Source of the DNA: Dermatophagoides farinae
Lineage: Eukaryota; Arthropoda; Arachnida; Sarcoptiformes; Pyroglyphidae
Assembly: GCF_024713945.1 (NCBI RefSeq)
Contig: NC_134685.1
Location: 1-64,000, forward strand
Length of the DNA stretch: 64,000 bases
Direction: 5' to 3'
A program made the position numbers and the translations under genes. Under the pieces are notes generated by a model that was not told the DNA's origin, searched no databases, and saw nothing but the letters and a program-made list of their open reading frames with translations. This document shows, in pieces, positions 21,874 through 33,199 of this stretch (position 1 is the first letter of the stretch; each line of letters starts with the position of its first letter).

Positions 21874-22977
21874 TTATGGATTGCTACGATAGTATATCGA
21901 GCTGGCCCATCCATAATGGATGAACAATTGAGAAAATTGCCGTAGTCGTGTAGCGAATTGCCCAATGAATAGTTGACTCGGAGCAAATGTAATTAAGCAA
22001 TTACAACCAATACGACAGTGAAATGGGATTCTTTGGAACAAATCTAGTTCAGTCATTCATATTTTCCAACCGTTGCTCATTAATCCTGGTCTCATAGTCG
22101 AGTGGTGGACGGATTACAGATTCAAAAAGTAAAGTAATCCAAGTTTGGTGGTCGCATCTGGATCAATTGTGTGCACAACCACACACACACACACACACAC
22201 TGGTGGTCAGCCAACAACAACAACGACACAACAATGCCAGTTCCGAGTAATTATTGTCATTCCATTCAAAAGTTTCGATCCCATTTGAATTGCAAATTGG
22301 CCATGTCAATACTTGGATACATCGCGACTCAAGTGGTAACGTCTTTTCCGGCTCTCAGCATACACTTTTCATTCAGCCAAATATCCAGTTTGATCGTCAT
22401 CATTATTATTGAATAAATGGCAAACTCTTATTCGAGAATCTTGATGATTGTCTTTTCCATCACTCTCTTTGTGCAAGTACATGAGCTGTGTCCCCATCCA
22501 TATTAATCAGATTATAATACACACACAAGGAGCGAGAAAATCCTGAATCCTGTGGCACCTTTGGCCGCCGATCCTAATTTGTGATTGCGTGTCTGTTGTC
22601 AGAATCAGGCATCCATCGGATAATTAGCACTAATTCCAATATAATGATCAATCATATGTTCGTATGTTGGTGTCTGGCGATCAAAACAATTTAAATTTTA
22701 ATGCCACAAATCATTTCCAATCAATTCTTATTCATTCGTGTATGGAAACCACTTGGGACAGATAGATAATAATGATGATGATGATGATGATGAATAACTC
22801 ATCCACTACAACAATCGAATCAAATTAAAACAAAGAATTGAATTGAAAGATGGATTGTTTGAACTAAAAATTTATTGGAAATTTATGTGTGAGGAGGAGG
22901 GAGGGAATAGGGGGAAACAGTGCAACAAAGCAACAAAACGACAAAACGACAAAGCAACAAAGTAAAGTACTCGAGCA
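21160..22977. other. Spacer between GPA2 and GPB5
   Basis: 1.8 kb between the convergent hormone genes. Contains an AATAAA at about 21612 for GPA2, a perfect (AG)15 run at 21841-21870, a CA run at about 22182-22200, and a TTTATT at about 22868-22873 that is the likely GPB5 polyadenylation signal, about 105 nt past its stop. No gene seen. Confidence 0.55.
21841..21870. repeat. (AG)15 microsatellite
   Basis: Thirty bases of uninterrupted AG dinucleotide, extended by GA at its left. Confidence 0.98.
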
Positions 22978-23562
22978 TTACATATAATCAAGATCAATGG
23001 ATGCACTTTCACAGTTGACCATCGAGGTTTCGCATCGTCGACACACGCACGACTTGGCCACGACCGTTTCGTATGAGCGTAGATATTCGGGCGCTCCAGC
23101 ATCACAATCGGTCAGCTCGAATAACCGCTTTTCGACCACATCGTGAATGCAGACATTGTGGAATGAACGTTTGTATGGAAACCGGTAATCAGAAATCTCG
23201 CCGCTGTTGCAACGGCCCCAGCACGACAATAGTCGTATGTAATCACGACACTGCAGTCCGGTCACAGGATCTGTTTGGACCGCTTTGAATGTGAAAGAAC
23301 GTTCATGACAATCCAAGGTTCGTTGCACAGTCAAATACTTGCGACGAATCTTCTCGTTGATGCGTCTTTCCTTGATGTTGTTGTTGTTGTTGCTGGTCGC
23401 TTCTGTCATCATGCGTCCATTTCGGCCATTGGCCGATTTCGCTATCGCTGTGGCGGGCAATGTCAGCATCAAAACGAATGAAATGATAACGGTCATCAAC
23501 ATGACTACAATTCGCTGGTTCAACAGAACCATGATGATCATCCACCGATGATGAATAGCCAT
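22978..23562 (-). CDS. GPB5: Glycoprotein hormone beta-5 subunit (thyrostimulin beta type)
   Basis: Secreted cystine-knot partner of GPA2, 194 aa from the first ATG (23562); an upstream in-frame TTG is ignored. The N-terminus has a hydrophobic signal core (VMLMTVIISFVLMLTLPA) followed by a basic linker with KERR and RRK sites. The hormone domain starts near residue 85: LDCHERSFTF, LQCRDY, LLSCWGRCNSGEISDYRFPYKR (quoted in parts), HNVC, LTDCDAG, and the tail SCVCRRCE..VNC. Ten cysteines are present and the CWGRC motif is that of the beta subunits. No N-glycosylation sequon is visible. It is a single exon here. Position next to GPA2 supports both calls. Confidence 0.95.
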   Translation of the reverse strand: MAIHHRWMIIMVLLNQRIVVMLMTVIISFVLMLTLPATAIAKSANGRNGRMMTEATSNNNNNIKERRINEKIRRKYLTVQRTLDCHERSFTFKAVQTDPVTGLQCRDYIRLLSCWGRCNSGEISDYRFPYKRSFHNVCIHDVVEKRLFELTDCDAGAPEYLRSYETVVAKSCVCRRCETSMVNCESASIDLDYM

Positions 23563-23992
23563 CAATGGTGGTCCAATGACAATCTGATCGCTTTCAAAGT
23601 TTCTTCCACGACACGACCGATCAATTCCAAGTGAGTCTGTCCAATCGTCGTCGACGGTTATGTGTTTTTGTCTTTTTGATCCACCACAATGTTGGTGAAT
23701 GAATTACGCTGAGCCACATCCCATCTGGCCTACTGTGGCCATTACAATTTTCGAGTCGGCGTAACATGCGATGACCAGTCAATCTTGTGATATTTCTACT
23801 GTATCAATGACTACATTCACCACCATTGAGATGGCATCTGACGGATCCGTTTGCAAACATTCAAAGATTCTGGCTTCCGAACCAGGTTGCTAGATGGCGA
23901 ACCAAGTGTTTGAAACGATACACTGATTGTTAATTACACAAAGTGGCATTAGTTCACCATGACAGTCAAGTTTGCTTGGTCAATCATTGGGG

Positions 23993-24077
23993 CAGCCACA
24001 TATGATTGTAATTGATCCAAATGGCACATTTGCGACAATCTGGCAATCGAATCCAATTACAATCATATGACTGGCTG
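23993..24077. ncRNA. Candidate miRNA-like hairpin
   Basis: Arms CAGCCA-c-ATATGATTGTAATTG and CAATTACAATCATAT-gac-TGGCTG pair over 21 positions with one small internal asymmetry, enclosing a loop of about 39 nt. Total size about 85 nt, in the range of arthropod pre-miRNAs. The arms do not match any miRNA I remember. It could equally be a degenerate inverted-repeat element. Confidence 0.35.
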
Positions 24078-26430
24078 TGATTAATGTCAATCGAATGAAT
24101 CGACGTATGTTGAGCTGGCCATATTGTCAATTATAGAGCAATAGATGCCTAATATAAAAGGCAACGATCACGTCACCCGATTTCAAATTGATCAATAAAA
24201 ATAGACAAGACTCAATCATCTGGGGACCAATATTTGTCTCACTAATTCATTCATGGACTGGTATTAAAGGTTATTTATGTTATTTGTGGCGCCAACAACA
24301 ATCACGACCACACACACACACAGCCAGGCTTTTGTTTGTGGTTTTTCTCCAGTCGTTAATGAATTCTTCTCATGTAGAATATTGCCATTGCAATCCATGC
24401 AACAACACGTCCAAACTCGATTCTGACTGGCTGACCAACGCGATAATCTGTGTCCCAAAGTGCAATTGTTTCCTTTTCTTCTCCTAGCTACGAGTCGCAT
24501 GTTTTTATTAAGAATTGAGAATTAAGAATGCCAGTCGAGTGTTTGTTTGTTTTACTTTCATAAGATGAGCTCAAAGTGTAACCAACATTATATTCTAGTC
24601 ATTCAAAAAGTGGTTTCAACACACACTAATGGCATAATGTGTGTGCTAATGGCCATGGAAGCCATGAGCAAAGAATCGAGAATAAAGCCCTGTGTTTGTA
24701 TAGGCAGATAATGCCCATATTTCGGCCAAATTCGTGTGTCGGTGATAAATAATTCATTGTTTGTCTTTGCAGCCGAGCAGCTCCATTGCTTTTTGGATCA
24801 CTAAGGCCTGTGTTGAAACTGAAACATGGCACTCGGTTCAAATTTTAAGCTCATCTCTTTTTCGGAACAATCCACATCGATCATGCCATTTGTTCAATAC
24901 GAATCGGAAATTGTATTATCGATTTTCGTAATCATAACAATCGATCGTCCTCACTAATTTAGCAGCCACGAAAAGAACAACCGGATTGTTGGCTCCTAGT
25001 AACCAGACTGACTGACTAATTAATGATGCAACCTTTACTTTTGGGCACTACATTCTACTGGGTAATAATGAGAATATGAGAAAGGCGGAGAGAGAGAGCT
25101 CATTTCATTCATATGCTGATCACTAGGCAATGATTGATGTTGGTTGGTTTGTTTGTTTGTTTGTTTGTTTGGTTGACTTGGCACATTTTCCAATGTCAGA
25201 CCACATGCTGTGGATGGTGTGCTAGTCGGTCATTTGTGCCATTTCGGTTTTCGGGTCGTCGGCACGTCCGTTGCCACATATGTAAATAACGCATCATCAG
25301 CGATGCTGAGAATGGAAAAATCAATTTTTGTCCAAGTAAGACCCCCGCTTCCTCATTGGTCAAGGTGAACGTTATTATGCAAGTTGGGTTATGGCCTAAA
25401 TTAAATTAGCCGAATCACAAATCTCGAACCGCCTCATATTCTGTGGCCAGGCTTTTTACTTAATAACCAACTCCATGTTGCTTGCACCAATATTAATCCA
25501 TTTCAACAATGAATGAGTAAATGTCATATGTGCAGACATACTGGCTACTCCCACTCACATTTACATTTGACGAATGCATTTGATAGATTGAATATCACAA
25601 TAACCCTAATCGCTAAAGGTCCAAGGTTAATTGTGTGCCCATTTTCATTATCGTCATCCAATTTGTTGTTATTTACATTGAATGAATGTGATCAACAATT
25701 CAACAATGCACACCGTTGGAAAGAAAGAAAAAAAAAGAAAATTATGGAGGCAAAGCCGCCATTGAAGGGGTGAGCATCACTATTGTGTTCTAACTAATAA
25801 AAAGGCCATTATCGACTGGAAAACAAAGCCATTAAACAGACAGACAGATGACTCACTAAAAGCTACCCACACTCACATACACACATACAAACATACAAAC
25901 ATACAAACATACAAACGGTTAGTTTTGCTAAAGTTTTTAAATAGAATTGTAGAAAAAGTTATCGATTAATCGAACAATAAAACGACTCACTCAACCCAGT
26001 GATTCTATTCACGAATTTTCTGCCTTCAGGCACTCAAAAACATTTGCCATCTAATAACCACCAAACTAACAACAACCAACTCATCTCCCACTTGAATCGA
26101 ATCACTTTAGCACTCATATATAGAAAGTGAGACCATTTTGCATTTCAGACAACAAGATGATCCAGATGAAAATGTTTTTTGCCCATAATAATCAACATTC
26201 AACCACCGTCAAGGAATAAATTCAAATCAAGCTCGTATCGTCATGTCATAATGGACATGTTCGGTAATTGGCTTCTACTATCTAATCGCACACTAGCAAC
26301 TAAACAACACTAACAATAACAAACAAGAGTGAAACAAACAAGGAAACAGTCCTGTCGAACATGTCGAGATTGTACATCTCCAGTTTCCAGCCACTCATCC
26401 AAATCAGTGGGTCTCTTTTGTTTTTTACAG

Positions 26431-26499
26431 GCCTGTCATTAAAAGGCAAATGTGATACGTGCCGCAACCGGAATCGTACGGCTTTCAGCCATATCTAAG
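26431..26499 (+). other. Candidate non-coding leader exon
   Basis: A 69-nt block between a strong acceptor (long T tract, then ACAG) and a donor (ATCTAAG|GTAATT), 1.36 kb upstream of the neuropeptide start codon. It would suit an internal 5' UTR exon of that gene; a possible following acceptor (TTTTCACAAAG) lies at about 27740. Confidence 0.3.
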
Positions 26500-27267
26500 G
26501 TAATTGAAATGTTCTGCCAAATTTCCGAACAGCACCAACAACAGACAACCCACTCTGGCAAATAACAAATTCAATTGGTTCGATCACTATCTCATATTCT
26601 TTGTTTCATTCTCGATTCTCTCCTCCACACACACACACGCATAGAATTCCAATGAATCCCAAAAGAAAAGAAAAGAAAATTTCTTTTTTCAAATTGAATT
26701 CAAAACAAACACATAACCATCAAAATGGTCGTCATCATAGTCTAATTATTTATTTATTATGCAAAGGTCATAGGCAATCGGAAACTGCAATTCATCCAAT
26801 CAATCGATTTCCATGCTGATAAATTCCAGTTTGTTGTGATTGATTGAACATATGCTATCCATTATCTAATGCGACCAAAACAAACACCTGGATCTCGGTT
26901 TTAGAGATGCCTGCAGAATAATGTCAGTCTTTCTCTCTCTTTAATTCCTCGATTAATGTACTGTTGGTTGTTGTTGTTGTTAGTGTTAGTGTTAGTGTTA
27001 TTTATGATGATGATGGGAGAGTGGGACTGTTATGGTTTACGTCATGATATGAATGAGTGTCATCCGACCACCCACCATCCATCTTACTGTCGGTTGTCTC
27101 CACACCATCACCAGAATGAATGAGAGAAAAAGACAAACAAGCTGAGATAGATTGTGGTCGTCATGGCATTCCTTGCTACTGGTTGGTTTGCTGGATCGCA
27201 ATCATCCGACCAAGATCGTCATCTACACAGATGAGAACAAACAGTGTTGCCATTAATGATGATTACC

Positions 27268-27293
27268 GTGTGTGTGTGTGTGTGTGTGTGTGT
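27268..27293. repeat. (GT)n microsatellite
   Basis: Twenty-six bases of GT dinucleotide in the non-coding interval upstream of the neuropeptide gene. Confidence 0.95.
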
Positions 27294-27861
27294 ATGTAGA
27301 ACCCGACAGATACCGAGAGAAAAAAAAGGGACCCAATGAATAAATGAATGAATGATGGAAAAAAACAGTAAGGCAATTCCAAGATTGCAAACGCGCAACA
27401 TTCACAGACATTAAAGCAATAGCCAAGGTTACAACCAACTATATATCAGTAATGCTGCAGAATTCTAGTCAGAGAAAGAGAGAGAGAGAGAGAAAGATTG
27501 GGCCACCAGCACCGTAATCAAGAGCAGCAGCACTATAGTCACAAGTCAAAAGCAGAATGATGCAAGCGATGGGAGGCAGGAACCTTGGAAATGGAAACGG
27601 TACATTCTTGCCATCGATTCTAGTGTTGGTTGCCATTCCAATTGTGATATCAGTTTGGCACACACACACACACCACACAAATCCACATCACACACCAGTT
27701 TGAATTTGAATGGAATTTGAATTCTCATACTTTTCACAAAGGTGTATCATTTGAATCTCGACCAACAATCAACTTTTGTCCCATCGTTGGTTAATCATCA
27801 ACAATCAGCAGCCTATCCAAGACAATCATTCGATCCAAGATCAATCAGTTCCATTATAAAG

Positions 27862-28914
27862 ATGAATTGTGTACTGTTACGAGCGTCACATATTCCCATT
27901 CTGGTGTTTGTGTTCTTTGGTCTGGCTCGCGGGGCCTACCTGGTCGATTTTTCAAACATGATGCAACACCGTAACAACCTAGCTAATGTCAAACGTGATG
28001 GTAAGTCTGGTCAAATCAATATCGAATTATCAATAATCAACAAATACAAATCTACAGTCGCCAAGTCAATCCATAGGTTGATTCATAGGTTTAGCTTACA
28101 TCGAAAGGCCAACAGTGACCGGCAAACAGAAAATTGATAGACCAACGTTTCGTGACGTTTTCAATTATGAATGCTTCGTCACGAAACATTGGCCACATAC
28201 ACACACACTTACTACACACAGCAATCAATGATTAATGCAATCTATAATCATCTCTTCTGGCTGTTTGCTCGCCGATCCAGGATAGAATTTTTACTACCAT
28301 AAACAGAAAAACACGACCAACGTCTATTAATAGACGATTAATTAATTTATTATCTCAGTGTATTCGTGACTATATTGACATGGCTGAATTAATCAATTCT
28401 GCGCTCAATGCACAGGTGTAACAGCCATGGGCCATGTTTACGACTTGAACACAGACACTGATGAATTAATAATGGGGTGCTTTTGGAAAAACTTTTCATT
28501 TTTATTTCAACAGAACAAAAGTTGAATTTCAATTGACAATAATAAAAATAAAGATAGAGATAATTACAGCAATAATAATGTGCAGTAATAATGAATTTAT
28601 TCCGTTTCGCTGCAGATCCCGAACGCTGCCATCCAACGCAGCCATTTCGATGTCCCGGAAATTCATTGATATGCATATCGATACAATATTTATGCGGTAA
28701 TTATTCTAATGATCCTTAATGGATATTAATAAAGAAAAAATAGTCACAGATGACAATAGACAATACTCACTTTGTCCATTAACGCATGCTTTCTGCTTTC
28801 TTGTCCCAACCACCTAACCCAACGATCGTAGATGGTGCGCCCGATTGTCCCGATGGTTATGATGAAGACACATCGCTATGTACGGCAGGTATGTACCATA
28901 CAATCATTTCCCAC

Positions 28915-28979
<65 letters not shown>

Positions 28980-29751
28980 CACATTACATCACATCACGTC
29001 AATAATTGATGATGGTGGTCATCATTCTATGTGTTATGCTCCATTTGTTCGACACATTCCACATTATATGTATTTTTTGCAAGTAAATAGCAAAGTTGAC
29101 ATTTTGATGCTTTTGCCATTCACCAACAACTCTTTGAAACAACCAGATAATGGACCACATCCATCAATGATCCACGACAATCATTCAATCGATCAATGAT
29201 TGACGTAATATAGTTAGAGAGATGAGATGAGATGATCATGTGTCATTTGCAAATATGATGAATAACAATATCAATCAATAACCCAATGACTTTTGTTCTT
29301 TTGTCATCCTGGTGGAAACAGCCAAAAGGCCACCTGTTGAAGAAACGGCCAACTTCCTGCAGTCATTGCTGACCAACCATGGGCCAAATTACCTGGAAAA
29401 GTTATTCGGCAAAAAAGCCCGCGATGCTTTGGCGCCATTGGGAGGCTCACACCAAGTGGCTGTTGCATTGTCCGGTAAGTAATGCATGATTCTGTAATTC
29501 TCGATTCTGTTTACAGTCGTTCTGCTACTAACCAACGATCGTTCCATTCTGAAATAGAAAGCGAAACTCTGGATGATTTTGCGAGCGCTTTACATCTGAT
29601 GAAAAGCGATAAAGAACATCTTCGCAACATTCTGATTGCTGTCGAATCGGGTGACTTGGGTCTACTCAAATCGATGGGCATTCGTGACAGCGAACTTACC
29701 GATCTGAAACTCTTTCTCGACAAACTAGTCCAAACCGGATTCATGGACTGA
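27862..29751 (+). CDS. IDLSRF-like neuropeptide precursor with LDL-receptor class A domain
   Basis: Secreted neuroendocrine precursor of 207 aa. Exons: 27862-28000, 28616-28696, 28832-28888, 29322-29474, 29558-29751; all four introns are phase 1. A signal peptide (core HIPILVFVFFGLARG) is followed by a short peptide beginning AYLVDFSNMM and ending at a Lys-Arg site. That is the position of the IDLSRF peptide in insect orthologues, here with VDFSN in place of IDLSR. A single LDLa module follows (RCHPTQPFRCPG, LICISIQYLCDGAPDCPDGYDED in parts), then KRPPVEETANFLQSLL and the conserved C-terminal region ending KLVQTGFMD. Family identification is from memory of these blocks. Intron 3 contains a 58-bp CT run. 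Confidence 0.88.
28142..28192. repeat. Near-perfect inverted repeat in intron 1 of the neuropeptide gene
   Basis: Arms CCAACGTTTCGTGACG (28142-28157) and CGTCACGAAACATTGG (28177-28192) pair at 15 of 16 positions around a 19-nt loop. Could be a hairpin RNA element, a small palindromic transposon remnant or a regulatory dyad. Confidence 0.8.
28321..28336. repeat. 16-bp perfect palindrome
   Basis: CGTCTATTAATAGACG reads the same on both strands; it lies in intron 1 of the neuropeptide gene, about 130 bp after the inverted repeat. Confidence 0.9.
28919..28976. repeat. (CT)29 microsatellite
   Basis: Fifty-eight uninterrupted bases of CT, the longest simple repeat in the window. It sits in intron 3 of the neuropeptide gene, 30 nt past the donor. 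Confidence 0.98.
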
Positions 29752-30782
29752 GAGCTCCAAATGTTTGCTATGAAACGTCTACCAATCACCAATAATCATC
29801 TTTGCAATATCTATTTTTATCGTTTGTTACACACACACACATCGATACATACACACACACACACACAGACAAACAAACAGACAGACAGAAATGAGTGATG
29901 TTTTCACCATACCAGAATCCAGAATTGATCAATCTTGATTATCCATTGTGTTTTTTTTTTCATCATTTTGCTTCGTGGACAATAGCCCCCAATCGATTGT
30001 TGTTTATCGGACAAACCCCAACTAATTATAGCCGAAACCTAGCAACCCGAATTCAATAGCCATGTGTGCTGTAAGTGTGCGTGTGAATATCGATCTGAAT
30101 ATAACCGAGGAGAGGGCGAAATTTGGTGAATTGTGATCAACCAATCAATCATCATCATTCGCATTCATTCTCCATCTCGCTCTTCATCTTTATTCATCAT
30201 TGACTCATTTATCCATCGGTCGTCGTCATCCAAATTCAAATTGGCAATCAAATTCAACCTGGTTATTATTAATATAACGTTGATAACACTGACAACATTG
30301 TCATTGTCATTGTGTTGTGCAATTTCAATTGTTCAATTATTCATTAATAAAAGCCATGAAAAATTCAACCACCATTGCACACCATTATTATTGGAAACTT
30401 TTGTTTGTTTATTCAATGTCATTCCAGTTATTCAAGTCGTTTGAACAAATTAAATACAACAAACACAACATTGAAAATAAACTAGTCAAACATTGAATCG
30501 ATTCGCTCCGGTGAAATTTTGTTGTCGTTGTCGTTTTTCTTTACAATTTCCTTGCACACTATATTGTCGTCTTTCCGATTCTACATCATCATCTGTACAC
30601 AGATATTTTGAAACCATTGAACATCACATAAAAGTAGTGTTTGCATAGCAGGGCCTGTTCCAATACTGATGGCCGGCCATGGGTAATGTTGTATGTTTGT
30701 TTGGTTTCAAATATATATATGTCTCATTTAATCATCATGTATCATAAAACTGGACAAAGGACAATGGGAAAAAGTGATTCAT
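29752..30782. other. Spacer between the neuropeptide gene and RanBP3
   Basis: About 1 kb with CA runs (29830-29868) and no supported gene; 3' ends of two convergent genes. Confidence 0.5.
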
Positions 30783-32554
30783 TCAATGATCGTCATGTGA
30801 TCGGGCCCGTTTCGATATATCACGTAACCGATGTTCGATGGCCGAATGTAATTGGTCTATATCTTTTGGGTTTGCCTGTGAAAACAAAGCAAAACAAAAA
30901 AAAAACATGAAACCGAAATGAAAATCAATTGAGAATAAAATTAGAGACTACCTTGATCATGTAGATACCATCAACATAGGTGAAACGTAAACAATTCTCG
31001 CTGGCCAACTCGAATGTCATGCCGGCCACAATAAGAGCGTTCAAAATTAATCGATAAGCACCAGCCGTTCGCATCACTATGCAATTGATTAATGGTACGT
31101 TTTGATATGAAGAAATGACAGCACTTACCTAGTCGTGAGCATAGTTTCTCATCCTTCATCACATCGTTCAAGTGAAGCGGACCACGACCTTTCTCTACCC
31201 AGGAAGCTTTATCTGTATCCCAGGCATACAACCGTCCGTGAATGCTCAACACATTCTGTTCGTCTGCAGTGATATTATTACTAGTCATATTGGTGATTCA
31301 AAGACAAAACAGATAATTACCTTCTTCGCCTGTAATGACTTCGTATTTACGTTTGAAAATGCTTTCGGCGTTACTGTCGCCACCATTCTTAATGACCGAC
31401 GTGAACGAGGTTGAAGAATCTGGGTCATTGTCACCCGTACTCTGTGTTGTCAGTGTTTTGATGATGGTCGATTCCTCACAATTCGACACATCGCTGAATG
31501 ATATCAGATGAGGACGATCCGATGATGAACACGAAGACGAAGATGATGATACAGTGGCAGCCGACGATGGAAATGATAATGCATGATTGGCTGATGATGT
31601 GGATGATGATGCCGTTTGGCTACTGTTAGCAATCAGCTCGGACTGATCAATGACCACTCTGTCTTCGACTTTTTGGCCAAACAAAAATGTTTTCGAGGTA
31701 CCCGCTCCGTCCAAAGTGTTTGAACTTTTCATGACAGATGTCGTCTCATCACTGCTGGATGTGGTAATCAAACTGGTCGTATTGCTACCACCATTCGATG
31801 TGATTAACGGCGATGTTAATTGAATGAAAGCAGGCGTCTTTATCTTTCCAATGTCTTCTTTGTTCAATGAGATGAATGTTTTGCTTGCCGAAATCGTTTC
31901 GTTTGGCTTTCGAATATCTAAATCATCAAAAATGACAAAAATCAGTCATGCGAAACACAACAAAATAGATAAACCTGATATGCTGCCATCAGACGTTTTC
32001 AGTATCGTTGGCTGAAGGAAAGAGCTGGTCGCATTTGGTGGCCCCAGCGATGATGGAATCAATTTGGGAGGCGCGAAAATGATTTGCGATTCGCCCGATG
32101 ATGAATCCGATGCATCGCCATCGGCACAATTCGATGTAGCCGACGTCGATGATGATGACAATGAAGAATTTGTGTGAAAACTGGTTGCTCGTAAAAATGG
32201 GTTGTTTGGTGCAATGTTAGAACTGAGTAGAAAATTGGCTCCATTCGAAGGCGAACAAATTGATGAGCATTTCTTTTGTTCACCATCAATTTGTCCACTT
32301 GCCGTATCGATTACCTGGATGACAGGTGTTGGTGTTGACTTTGAAGGCGATTTTATCACTGATTCACTTCGTTGGATCGTTACATGTTGTTGAGCTTGGT
32401 GTGGCTGGTCAATGTCACAACAACGACCATCATCTTGGCCATCAATGATTGTTTCGGGCCTTTCCTCACTTTGGCGATCTTTATCAGATGATGGTGACAA
32501 AACGACACCATCCTCGGTGGCCATCATCTGATCGCCACACTCTTGATGTGACAT
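30783..32554 (-). CDS. RANBP3: Ran-binding protein 3
   Basis: Nuclear RanGTP-binding cofactor of CRM1-dependent export, 509 aa. Coding exons in order: 31975-32554, 31321-31917, 31129-31263, 30952-31076, 30783-30875. The start is the first ATG (MSHQEC) after an acceptor at about 32597; a non-coding exon ends at a donor near 32657. The N-terminal 380 residues are Ser/Thr-rich and disordered, with NNPFLRA and KTFLFGQK (an FG-type motif) as in RanBP3. The Ran-binding domain is at about residues 385-500: VLSIHGRLYAWD, SWVEKGRGPLHLNDV, SRLVMRTAGAYRLILNA, NCLRFTYVDG, DIDQLHSAIEHRL. WVEKGRG and VMRTAG are diagnostic of the RanBP3 branch. Confidence 0.93.
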
Positions 32555-33199
32555 TGATACAATCAGTTCGTAATTACGAGTGTCAAACAAAAAGAAACTT
32601 GGCCTAGACAGAAAAAGTCAACATTCGTATCGAATCAGCTGGCATTTGACATACCTGTTTACCGTAATGGATAAAATTCAATTCTTAACTCGGATTCATT
32701 AAATTCGTCAGATTCGTTGGATTTTATTGTTATTGATGACAAATTGTGAGTGCATTCGGCAGACTGCAGTCAACACACACACACACACACACACACACAC
32801 TACAAACACACAACAAACAAGGCCCATTCATACTTCTGTTACATGATGTGAACAGCGCATGTGCCGAATTCATTTGAGCAATTTGTTTTTGAATTCAATG
32901 ATGCAATTTTTATTGTTAAAAATCAATCCGATTCAACAACCTCCATGTACTTTCCTGTTCCTGTTTCTTAATCTGAGCACTAATATGACAAAGCATAACC
33001 ATTCATTTAAATGAATTCATAGTTATTGTTTTTACGCACAAATCAACAAAACATTTGGCATCAGTCATGAATGACGTAATGGTAAAAGTTTATTTTAAAT
33101 TTTACAAACAAAAATCAAAAAAACAAAATCAAAAATGAAAAAAAAAACAATACATTGTGTGTGTGTGTGTATACAAATTAATTACAGGCGATCAATCAA
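32555..33199. promoter_or_regulatory. RanBP3 leader/promoter and LYST 3' region
   Basis: Contains the RanBP3 5' UTR exon (upstream of the donor near 32657), a (CA)14 run at 32773-32800, and a TTTATT near 33089 that can serve as the minus-strand polyadenylation signal of LYST. LYST and RanBP3 are in tandem on the minus strand. Confidence 0.5.

Larger units (their letters stand above)
23563..27861. other. Gene-poor interval upstream of GPB5 and the neuropeptide gene
   Basis: 4.3 kb with no protein gene I can support. It contains a long hairpin (23993-24077), TTTG repeats (25148-25170), CATACAAA repeats (about 25880-25916), a (GT)n run (27268-27293) and GA runs near 27477. One well-formed exon-like piece, flanked by TTTTTTACAG and CTAAG|GTAATT, lies at 26431-26499. 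Confidence 0.5.
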
